Below, one piece after another: positions 47,624-57,861 of a stretch of 64,000 nt of DNA. The notes below the pieces were generated by a model. It searched no databases, was not told the DNA's origin, and saw nothing but the letters and a program-made list of their open reading frames with translations. Where the stretch lies: NCBI GenBank assembly GCA_947561395.2, contig OX387190.1, forward strand, positions 12,766,858-12,830,857, read 5' to 3'. Every line of letters starts with the position of its first letter. The stretch's first letter is position 1. The position numbers and the translations under genes were made by a program. Source of the DNA: Buxus sempervirens (lineage: Eukaryota > Streptophyta > Magnoliopsida > Buxales > Buxaceae).

Positions 47624-48352
47624 AAGAAAAAAAAAACTTGTTTACCTGCAGGATCTGGGCACATGCTAAGAAGCGTTTCGACTTCCTATTGTAGCAGTCG
47701 CTTAAGGCCTGATATATCCCAGCTAAAATCATAGGGGCCAACCTCTCCCGCTCCCTAACTTGGCATATCACAGAAATCAAGGCCAAGTCCACCTCGTCAT
47801 CCTCCCGTGGGAAAAGTAACTGGTTGACCACTATGAGGGTCAACGCGTTGAATCGGGCCTCCTTATCTTCTCCCCTCAAAAGCTTCTCAGTCAAAAAAGC
47901 CTTAGATAGGGTCAAAAGGGTGTCAGAATCCCCCAAGTCCTTCTTCCCTATGCCCAAAAAAGTAGAAGCTTCCTTCTTGTAACTGGGCCTAAGAGGTGGA
48001 TTCACCACCTTCTCATCAAACCTCAGGCCCAGGATGGTTTCCACCTCTTCAATGGTTGGGGTCATCTCATGGGTCCCAAAACGGAACAAGTTGAGATCAG
48101 GAACCCAATGACCAATCATGGCCTCTATAATCTCCCACTTGAAGGGAACCTTGGGAATGAGCAGGGTATGGCCTAGGTTAGTAGTACCCCATCTCCTCTC
48201 CTCATCTAGGGTCATAGAGTTAACCCACCTGGTGTAAAAGGAATCCACAGGGTTGTACCTAGTGAGATTTGGGGGTTTTGATCTAAAAGGCTGTTTTGCA
48301 GGGGAGGCAGTGTGGACAGACAATAATGGGGCAGAAGATGATCCGGATTCCA
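46676..48352 (-). CDS. Antisense gene A: plant mobile domain protein
   Basis: Minus-strand gene in two coding blocks. The first (48352 to about 47646) starts MESGSSSAPLLS and contains GHWVPDLNLFRFGTHEMTPT with EEVETILGL, the signature of the plant mobile domain (PMD). The second (47554 to 46676) continues the domain and ends in a charged coiled-coil tail. Between them is a short spacer with GT-AG borders and a pure T-run in the sense direction, fitting an intron. PMD proteins occur in Ty3/gypsy and MuDR-type elements and in host silencing factors such as MAIL1/MAIN. Function in the element is unknown. Confidence 0.75.
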
Positions 48353-48465
48353 TTGGATTTGACGGGAGTAAGCTAGAACTCAAGAGGAGGAAGAAAAAGG
48401 CGAAAAAGGGGGTTTCTAAACTCAAAAACTCGTAAAAAAATGCCCAAATCCCGAGACTGGTTGCA

Positions 48466-48624
48466 TTTATAGCATCTTTTAACATATCCGGTAACTCAGA
48501 CCGGATACAAAGGCTTTGGTAATATCCGGATAAGTATACCGGATACAACGGATGCCATGAATATCCGGTATAACATACCGGATACAAAGACCAATCCATG
48601 TATCTGGTATGTCAGACCGGATAC
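48466..48624 (-). promoter_or_regulatory. Antisense promoter: 39-bp-phased quartet plus TATA box
   Basis: CCGG-type cores at 48488, 48526, 48565 and 48604 (spacing 38, 39, 39), each half of a palindrome such as ATATCCGG ... CCGGATAC. In minus sense the array is followed at once by GCTATAAATGC (48464-48474), about 115 bp before the gene A start codon. The arrangement, palindromes then TATA then gene, is that of the LTR promoter. Confidence 0.7.
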
Positions 48625-48830
48625 CGAGAAAAAATGCAAAAAAAGAGCTAAGGATGAAAAAATCCGAATTTTTTACCTGTTTTACCTGCTTACAAGTCAT
48701 AATTGCATAGAATGGAGAGCAAAAGATGTGCAAGACACGATAGAATGAATAAAAAGTTTTTTCATATATATCTGAAAGTTTTTGTACAGGGATGATAAAA
48801 ATACATGAAAATGAAAAATATAATCCTAAT

Positions 48831-51503
48831 CTACTCCTGTGCAGGATCATCCCCGCGTCCTCGGCCGCGTCCACCTCTACGGCGTCTCCCCCAAAGGGCT
48901 CGGCCTCTAGAGTATGCAAGAATCCGCTCGGCCGCATGGCGAGGATGCCGACCTACCACCTGCTGAAGATGATACTCCAAGCAATAATCCTCGAGATCTG
49001 GGGGAGGAGCAGGAGTAGAATCTGGAGAAGAAGCCTCGGGCTCAGCAGCAACCGGCCCAACTGGGCCCTCATCCAAAGCATCCTCTGCTCCCGCAGCTCC
49101 AGAAGGCCCAGCATCAGCAGCAGAGGGGCCGGGATCAGAAGTAGCTGAGTCCACAGAAAAGAGAAAAATCAGAATACTCAAATATAAGAAAGAATAAAAG
49201 AGGAGAATTAAAAGAAGATCATACCAGGAATGTCTGTAGAAGGAGCAGGAGGATCCGGCTCGTCAAGACCAGCCGCTGGGGCATCCTCGGGATCAGCAGC
49301 CTGAGCCGGAGATGGGTCAGGAATCAGGAAATCATGCTCAAAGAAGGCGTCCTGATCATGGACCGGGCCCTGCACAAGTCAAACAAGCATATCAGAATAG
49401 CAGAAACAGGAAAATGAAAGAAAAGAAAATATAAGAAGACCAGATACCTGTCTAGCCTGGAGCTCAGCAACTAAGGCCTCCAGCTCCCTGATCCGGGCAT
49501 CCCGCTGGGCCACGACCGCATCGTGCTCCGCGATCATCTCATCGATCGCAGCCCGCTGGCTCTCGAACCGGTCCCTGATGGTGTTCAGCTCGTGTACCTG
49601 TCAACAAAAAACAGAAGAGGATCAGAAATGCATACAGAAAGGCAGATAAAACAGGAAGAGTACAAGACTTACAGTGTCCTCATGGATCCGGATACGAATC
49701 CCGCCGATCTCAGTCACCCCGGCACGAGTGGGTCGATCCATCAAGCATCCAATAGACACCCTCTGGAACCACTCGTCGTAATCTCCGGCTACTGTGAGCC
49801 CCTCTGCATCCAGAAAATGATCAAACTGATCCACGTCGAATCCGGGAAGGAGTGTGTCGGGACCCACAGGAGGAGGAGGGACGGGGATGCGAAGTGCGCT
49901 GGTGTGCTGGAAGTACAGGCGCTCTCCTAAGTACATCACCCTACCAAGCCTCCCGAGGAAGCACTGGTAGGGCTGACGTCGTCGATCTCTATCGAAGGCG
50001 TCCTGTACCGCCATCTCACGAGCCACCCCAACATCCACGTCATCAAATCAGGACAGAAGGAGCTGCAAAAAAGGGAAACTGTCAGGTACAGTCAAAATAC
50101 AGGAAAGGAAAAGGAAAAGATAAAAGGCTTACATCAGATCGGCGGGCACGGTCTAAGTGCACCCGGGCAGTGCGAGGCTGGCTCCTATCAGCATCTCGAA
50201 CCTGGGCCGACCATCGCAGGGCCACAGGGAAATCCGCAACCTCAGGAACCGGAGAGGGGCGGAAGAAGGTCATATAGGTGTACATGAACACCTAAAAAAA
50301 AAGAAAAATCAGTCAAGAAAAGATAAAGCCTAAGGACTTAAACCAGATAGATGAATGCAATACCTGTAGAATCTGCCAGAAGAACCGGCTGCTAACTCCA
50401 TCGCCTCTCGGAGATGCTAAGCCTCGAACCGCTCGGCACAGCCCAGCCAGGATGGTCCCATAGATGAGTCGGCCCCATGCCAGCTGACGGGTCTGGCGGA
50501 GATCTCTCAAAGCGTCTAGGAAAAGTGGGCTGACGCCGGTAGTATCCTCCGGGAAGAAGCAGCTCCCCAACATCAGCAAGAATACGTGCCGGAAGATAGG
50601 AACAAAAGCAGCATCATCCACAGCCACAGTCCTGTGTCTCCCCTCAAAATGTCGAGCCAGACTCTCCCGCAGCCAGCTAATGGAGAGCCGGCCGCTCCGC
50701 CCATCCCAAGCAGTAGGTGGCAGGGCCTGATATCCCAAGAGAAGTCCCATATCCTCCGCAGAAGGCCGCTCCAAGACAATGGTCCGCCCCGTCAGAGGAA
50801 TGCCTGTAATCATCACAAAATCGGAGGGGCGGATCCCCAGCTCCACGTCCGGCAGATGGAATGACTGCGTCTCTGGGAAATATCTCTCCATCATGGCAAA
50901 AATAAGCAGACGGTCGGCTCTGAAGGATGGGATGCTAAGAAAATGGTCCAGGTGGCACCTCCCAAACTCCCGCCTGAGTGCTGGAGAAAGCGACTGAGCT
51001 AGATCACTAAATCTGCCCCAGCTACCTCGTAAGTGGGAGGAATGATAGGGAAGCGGCACATCTGCCCTGATGCACATGGAAGGATGGCTATCCAAGCCAT
51101 GGAGGAGCTCTGTATCATGCACAGAGGCCCTCAACTCCTCAGGAACTCCTGCAAGGGCTACAGCAACCCCCTCCGGAGCCGTATCTCTGGCTCTGCCTCG
51201 GCCTCTGCCACGGCCTCTCTCGCCCTCAGGGGCCTGATCCGGAACTCTGCCTCTGCCTCGGCCTCGACCACGAGCGGGTGCAACCACGGGCTGAATTGCA
51301 AAGGAACAGCGTGAAGATTTGTGTACAAGGAAGAAAGAAAGAAAGGAAAAATTTTGAAAGCCTACCTCAGCAGAACTCTCTCTGGAGTCACCTAATGGCT
51401 CAGATAAGGTGGCGCTGGAGCTCGCCTCTGTCCGAGCTCGCGAACTGGAGGGCTGATCAGCAGGGTCAGCCTCCTCTCTAACTCGGGAACGACTCCTAGC
51501 CAT
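48831..51503 (-). CDS. Antisense gene B: second plant-mobile-domain-like gene, multi-block
   Basis: Several minus-strand coding blocks are separated by short spacers with splice-like borders. From 5' to 3': an Arg/Ser-rich start MARSRSRVREEADPADQ (about 51365-51503); a large block (about 50364-51291) with MMERYFPETQSFHLPDVELG and DFVMITGIPLTGR, a PMD-type core; smaller blocks near 50.1-50.3 and 49.65-50.03 kb; a coiled-coil block near 49.45-49.6 kb; and a Pro/Ala/Asp-rich end with an RGRGRG tail (48831-49150). Exact block limits are uncertain and it may not be intact. Copy 1 does not show it. Role unknown. Confidence 0.65.
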
Positions 51504-52775
51504 CTACACAGGGAAGTGTTTTATTAATTTCATTTCAAATTTATCAGAAAAATTACCTTGTTTGTTTATCAAGAATCTCACCTTGCTCTTAATCTAGATT
51601 TCAATTCAAATTACCTTGCTTTTAGCCTAGGTTTCGGTTCATCGGGAATCTTCTAGAATTTTTGGTGTCCTAAGAGAATTGGCATTTGTTCTCTGTTTTT
51701 TTCAAGATCTATGTACAGAGCCTAATATCTGATAACCTATTGCAGGGCTCCTACATACAAGCGGAAAAGGGTTGAAGTCCTAATAACCAATCATGGAAGG
51801 GCTCTGACAAGTGAAGCGACACATTGATAAGAAGTGTACTACCACCAAAGCAAATTGGGGGGAAAGGAATAAGTCACAGCTTGTGAAGGGGATCATTGGA
51901 AGTTGTGAAATACAAGAATTGAAATTCCAGTCAGGGAAAAATGCAGCATGGTTCAATTACAGTATGGCAGGAAAATCCAAATTCAAGAAAAATTACAGCG
52001 TGGCATTAGCATCACAGGACCATGCAATTCCACTGACAGACAATTGACAAGATCAATGTAGAAGTCAAAAGAATATCATGGTAATCAATCCCGTCAGAAT
52101 TTCTCATCGGCAGAGATTACAACCAATGCAAGTAAAAAGCATCACCAAAATTGAAGCATGGCAAGGAATCAAGATATCTAGCTCAAACTGTCAGGAACAA
52201 AGTGGCTCAAAATAAGCATGGATAATCACTCAATGTCAATTTCAGCAGGGACATTGGGGAAACGGGCAGCCTATTACAATGATCAAGCAACAACAATCAA
52301 AGCATGACAAAATGGCATGGACATGGCAAATCAGGTGAAGCATATTGCAAGAAAAAAAAAACACATAAATTTCAAGATCATTCGTCCAGCTGGGCATGAA
52401 TTGGATTGCAAAGAAAAATGTAAATCTCACTAACCTGGACGGGCAGTAGAGAAATCAAATGCCTAACTACAAGGGGGAATCAAGGGACAAGTCACCAAGA
52501 GCAGAACCTCCAATGCCAAGCCGAGAAATCGGGAAAAATCTGAGAAAATCGAGCTAGGGCTCGACTGCTGCTATAAATGGGCAAAGAATGAATGTTGCCG
52601 GAGCAAGGAGCAACCGCCGGCAGCAATAGACGTCGCCGGAGCTACTGGAGATCGCCGGAAAAGCAAGACGAGTCGTCGGGGACGAGGACGAGAGCTTGGG
52701 GCCGGTCTGAGTAATCGGAGCAAGAAGAAAAGAAGAAGAAAAGTCGCGGTCGCGCGCGACTTAAGTAAACTTGGA
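51504..52775. other. Upstream region of antisense gene B
   Basis: About 1.3 kb with no supported gene. A TATA-like GCTATAAATGGGC lies at 52573 on the plus strand, reading toward the 3' LTR. GCCGG/CGCCGG motifs cluster at 52597-52660. A leader or promoter for gene B is likely but not resolved. Confidence 0.45.
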
Positions 52776-52840
52776 GGATCCGGATACTCAGACCGGATAC
52801 CCGCAAGCCCTCGATTATCCGGATACACTCACCGGATACC
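52776..52840. promoter_or_regulatory. Half-set of the 39-bp-phased inverted repeats
   Basis: Two units only, with CCGG cores at 52780 and 52819, 39 bp apart, each followed by CCGGATAC. It lies about 1.3 kb upstream of the gene B start, in the block that precedes the A/G tract. Confidence 0.6.
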
Positions 52841-53040
52841 AAAGAAAAAAAAAGAAAAAAATAGAAAAACAGGAAAAAACAGAAAAAATAGAAAAAAAAA
52901 ACAAAGAAAAATAGAGAAAAAGAAGAAAAAGGAAAAAATAGAAAAAGAGAAAGGAAAAAAATAGAAAAAAAAAATAGAAAAAAGAGAAAAGAAAAGAAAA
53001 AAAAAAGAAAAGAAAAAAAAGAAAAGAAAAGAAAAGGGAG
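52841..53040 (+). repeat. A/G-rich low-complexity tract
   Basis: Nearly 200 bases of A with spaced G. It is equivalent to 7304-7446 of copy 1. Confidence 0.85.
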
Positions 53041-53451
53041 CAAACTTGTGCTATAATTCTTACTATTTTCTCAAAATCCTATTTTTGCCTTGAAATCCAC
53101 CTCACAGCCACGAGAGCTCTGTGGAATTTAGGACAACTTTGGGAAATGTGCCTGGTCAAAAGGATGATATCCACTCAATTTTCAACTTGGTTTGATAAAA
53201 AATCAGTTTTTTCGAAAAAATCCTATTTTTGGGCTTAAAATCCACTTCACAGCCACAAAGGGCTCAGTGGAATTTAAGAACTCTTGGAGAGATGCCCCCT
53301 TAAAGTGAGGGCCTTTTGGCAAATCTCCACTCAAAAATGGTTTTCTACAGAAATTGAATTAAACCGAGCAAATCATGCTCAAGGGAATGCAATTTGGGCT
53401 TGTCTACTCTTTGCAGCTCACTGCTTCGCAGCTCCCACAAAGAGGGGCAGT
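53041..53451 (+). other. 3' untranslated region with two-fold repeat and polypurine tract
   Basis: Two diverged units start near 53075 and 53217; each has TCCTATTTTTG, ATCCAC and CACAGCCAC, then GTGGAATTTA. The polypurine tract ACAAAGAGGGGCAGT (53437-53451) abuts the LTR. Confidence 0.75.
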
Positions 53452-55731
53452 TGTAGACACCCCAAATTGCACAAACAATCATCAAAAATCATTATCTCCT
53501 GGAAAGCCAGCACAGAATTTGAAGAAAATAAATTTTTACCTGTATCCGGTTACTCAATCCGGATACAAATGCTCCTCCCCGTATCCGGATACTCGTACCG
53601 GATACGTGTGAGCCTTAGTGTATCCGGTACCATGTACCGGATACCTTAAGGCACTTTGTTATCCGGTCTGATATACCGGATACCTTAAGTTTGCTCAAAA
53701 TTAGGGTTTTCCGAGAGCTTTTCACTTTTACCATCATGTCCCTCATTAAATGAGGGGAAATCGCGGAAATAACCTTAGGGTTAAGGTTGGAGGGGTTCTA
53801 GACATTAAGTTGTGTCTACCAATGACCTTAGCCCTTGCCTATAAATAGGAGCCTCCTCCTTGAGCAAATGGCACACAACTCTTGTTTTGAATTCTCGCAA
53901 AGAAGAACTCCAAGAGAAGAAGAAAACCGCTGTGGAATCGCCTCCAGCACTCAGAGAAGCCTCAACTTTTCTTTTTATTTTCTGTCTTTACATTCCTAGA
54001 TCTAGATCTCTTCTTCTACCTTTCTGTAGTGTAAAGCCTTGTTTGCATGTGTGGAAATCCTTCCCCGGCTCAAAGTATCTCAAGACTCCCCTAGCCGTAA
54101 AACGTGAAGGCGGATCTAGGAGAAACGAGACTGGGGATTGACCCTAGTGCTAGAACCTATGTAGCATAAGGCCTTTTTGATTGATTGTAAACCGTTCCAT
54201 ATTCAAAGTACCCTTGATTATCTTAAAGAGAACAGAGGGAAACGATAATGGAACGGAACCCTAGGCTATGCTAGAACCTATTTTGTTGAATCTATATGCA
54301 TGTGTATGGATCTTGCCTGGTTTTTTTCACTTTTGCACACATATCACTATTTTGGCGGGATAGGCTCATATTTGGGGTTTATTGCATTTATTGTGATAAA
54401 TCTCAAATAAATGGCCTCAATCAATTCTGGAATGCCTTTCGGATGATTTTGAAGTATTTGTGTTCATCTTACACGAATTTCATTTTTTATCAATTTTCGG
54501 ATTTGGTTTTTACTCAAAAATGGCTTAGCTTGACAGCACCTGCACCCTTACTTCGGACGTCCGTAACTTCATCATCCGGATGAATTTTGGGGCGATTCTA
54601 GAACCATGGGAAAGGTGAGGCTGTCTAGTTTATGTCCACCAAATTTCATAAATTTCTATCTAGCCGATTTTTGACACCTCTCTGTCGAAGTTAAGTGGAC
54701 AATTCAAGTCCAAGTACAGAACTTGTCACTTCGACGGACCGCCATGTGTTCGTTTTAAGTCCGATTCGAGTGATTTTTGTTTCTGAGTACTCCTTTATGA
54801 GTCTATTTTCAAATCCAGTTGGTTTCATAATTTTTGGATTCCATTTGAATTATTGGTAGCCGATTTACTCAGAACTGCTCATTTGCATTTTTCTGGGTAA
54901 ATCTGTGATCTTCGGGGCCTGTTCGGGAGACCACCCAAGGCACGTCCGAAGGGATTTTTGTATGAGGCTAGTTTCTCTGGAAAGATGGCCATACAGACTT
55001 CAATCACACCAAATTTCACGGATTTCTATGTAGTGGATTTTTCTAGACAATTTTCCAAAGTTGCCCACTTACCACTTTTAAAAATCCCCAGCAGCAACTT
55101 CAAAGGAGCATGACTCCTAGATTTTTCATCGGAATAAAGTGAAATTTTGTATGAGACTCTTATTTACCCTAATCTTTCAAATGGATTTGGTTTGGTTCAA
55201 TTTAGAATTGGATTTGAATGATTTTAAGGCAAATGGCATACTTTTTACCAAATTTTCCGGATTTGATTCAACTTGGTTCTTTAGCAACTTGTGCTTTGAT
55301 TTCCATCTTTTGAGATATTCCAGAAGTGATATTGACATAAGAGAAGATCTAAAATCCATTTGGATCTTCATGTGAATATATCATACACTTGTTCTTTTTT
55401 TTTAAGGTTTTTTCATGATTTTTAGCAAGCTTCTTATTTTCTTTTTAGCATGAACATACACTTGGCAACCACTTCGTGTGGATGAATGGGGGTGCCTAAC
55501 ACCTTCCCCCGTTCATAATCTAATCCCCTTACCCATCTCTGGATTTGATTTTCAAGTAGGGTTATTTTTACCCTAGAATTTGTCTTTTGGCTATTTTTGC
55601 CTACTTTTGAACTCTTTGGTGTCCATTCTCACCCCAAAATCATGAATGGTGGCGACTCTCCCAATTTTTGCGTTGAACCCGTGTGTTGACGGAAGGATGA
55701 TCACTCCGGTGATTTTTTCCCATGTCTCACA
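53452..55731 (+). repeat. 3' LTR of copy 2
   Basis: 2280 bp, the same length as the 5' LTR, with about seven substitutions seen by eye. The quartet lies at 53542-53683 (one core changed from GGATAC to GGTTAC) and the TATA box at 53840-53848. It is followed by the target duplication CCCGC. Confidence 0.96.
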
Positions 55732-55736
55732 CCCGC

Positions 55737-57861
55737 GTGGCAAAATAGCAGCAAAAGGCAGAATAAGTAAATATCGAAGATAAAATAATTGTTTTATAAA
55801 AATATCTTAATTTTTAAATAATCTTTTAATAAAAAATCTTGACTTTTGTAATAAAATAATCATTAAATCGGATAAAATCTTCACTCGAAACCAAATTGGA
55901 TAAAGGGTTTCAAATCCAACATTTAAAAAACATGCTCGACCGCATTTTATGTGCGGTCAAGGCATGACTGTACATAAATTGCTGTTCTGATCTTCTAGAA
56001 GCCTGTCACGCATCGCGAACTGGTGACAAATGGCAGATTCGCGCGGATTTTCGCACATGGGTGGCTTGACCGCATTTCATGACCGCACTTCAAATGCGGT
56101 CACGGAAAAATTGTTTATAAAAGGGGGCCCCAGCCCCCATTATTTAAGGTTGGTCCCCCCTTTCCTTCTCCTATGGTCCCCCACATCCAATGAGCTGCTA
56201 AAATCCCCCCTCCATTACCCAAGCTCCAGAATCCCTATTTTGCCCTTCAAACCTCTCCTTTTCTTATTCTTTCTCTTCATTCAACCCAAGAACAAGGAGA
56301 AGGTCACTTTGGAGAACCAAGGAAGGAGCTGAAGTGCTGTCCAGGAGAACCAGCACTCATCAGAACCGAAAGGTAATAGCAAGGCGATATTCTCGGTAAA
56401 CTTGTATTCAAAATATATTAAATTCAGAATTTTTCATAAAGTTCTTTTTTTCTACTACCTATTTTGTCACCTGCTTCTCCTCACTGGGTTCTTTTTGTGC
56501 ATGATTTGAGAGTCCCCATGGTAAGGGGGACTTCATACGGAAAGACGAGAGAAGGGCTTTACGTGTAAAGTAAGAGAAGGGTCCTAAAAGCAAGCTCCAT
56601 TTTTTTTATTTTATTCAATGTTAAAGAGGGATTTGTCCTCTGTGTTTTTCGTCTGATGTATCCCTAAGTATCCACCCCTCTTTCCCTTCACTTATCCCAT
56701 GATTTATGCTCCCTTTTCATATGTATGTTTTCCATAGGTATATGGATCTCTTTTGTACGGTCATACACGTATAGTAAGGCCACCACATATATCTACACAC
56801 ACACTCAAGTATTTGTTTCACTTGCCTGTTTCAACTTGCTTTGGTTTCCTTTTTCAGAATATACGTCACAGGCACCCATAAAATGATGCACGTAGGATAG
56901 GTTTCAAGTGTGTTTCAGTTTACCCTCTTTTCGAAATTAGTTTGTTCTTCTCCTACTCAAATACATATACCTCTTGGATTCTTTTTGATATTTCTAACCC
57001 ACTTTTTAAAATCAGATTTGGCTTTTTAGATCTCTTTTATTTGTCGGTTTTCATCATGAGTTTTGTTTTACGATGTCGTCCTCATGGTCAGTTGTTATTA
57101 CTCTGCATAGTCCAAGCGATTGTTGATTGACCAGTTGAATGGGTATGTGATTGATGTTGCAAATGGAACTCGATCAAGGCCTTGTAGGCTTTCTTCATTC
57201 TCTTCTTTGAGAAGGAGGGAAGATGATCACCTATATACCCAAGAAGGGATCTTAAGAGCCCTGGTCATGTGATATCAAGAAGGATTCAGGGTCACTTGCA
57301 CCTCCTCCTAAGAAACACCAAGAAAGGAGGCATGTTTGAAGCCAAAGGAAGGCATTAGCACCACTGTGAAGGTGCTAGAAAGCACTGACAAAAGTTGGCG
57401 GACATCCCCAAGAAGCAGACAAGCAAGATCCAATCGGTGTTGTGGCGTTTTTCCGAAGCCCGAGCTGAACCGTATATTCAGTGCGCTTCTGGCTTGACTG
57501 CATTTTATATGCGGTCAGGCCTGAACCGCATTCAGTCTGCGGTTCAGCCTAGGCCGCATTTCATATGCGGTTTATTTTGTATTAATTAAAAAATTCAATT
57601 TTTGGAACCGGTTGGACCAAATCCGACCCATTTTAACATAATCTGTACCCATGGGGCTCCTGGATCATTCCAAGCCCATTTCGAGACCCTAGGCCCATCT
57701 GGGCCCACCAAGGCTTAGTGGACCTTCCAACGAGGCCTACTACCAGTCCGGCCCAAGCCAAGCCCGTTTTCAATAACTGGGCCAAAGGCCATTTGTTTAA
57801 TTGTCCTTGGGCCAAGTCCAAGCCCATTAGGCCCACAAAAATCTTAACTCACTTAACTTAC
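55737..57861 (+). repeat. Continuation of the LTR-like sequence that hosts copy 2
   Basis: Continues from 32588. It holds GACCGCAT ... ATGCGGTC palindromes at 55938-55958 and 56069-56103, then a TATA-like TTTATAAAAGG at 56114, so the first part looks like a U3 promoter. Downstream, 56330-57460 has no recognised gene. A 28-bp-phased quartet lies at 57467-57572. GGCCCA/TGGGCC motifs are dense from 57640 to 57835. The end of this LTR or element was not located. Confidence 0.5.
57467..57572 (+). promoter_or_regulatory. Four inverted repeats phased every 28 bp
   Basis: Equivalent bases of the left half-site fall at 57472, 57500, 57528 and 57556. Units are about 21 bp, such as GACTGCAT ... ATGCGGTC and GAACCGCA ... 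TGCGGTTC, with 7 bp between. The first unit is degenerate. Confidence 0.6.

Larger units (their letters stand above)
32589..55731 (+). mobile_element. Tat/Ogre-like LTR retrotransposon, copy 2 (near complete, 23.1 kb)
   Basis: Two 2280-bp LTRs (TGTAGACACC ... GTCTCACA) bound the element, with a perfect 5-bp target duplication CCCGC (32584-32588, 55732-55736). Inside are a primer-binding site, a long leader with a tandem array, gag-protease, pol with dual RNase H, two antisense genes, an A/G tract and a polypurine tract. By eye the LTRs differ at about seven positions, which at common plant rates means roughly 0.1-0.3 million years. It looks almost whole, with perhaps two or three breaks in the gag-protease and antisense parts. 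Confidence 0.95.
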
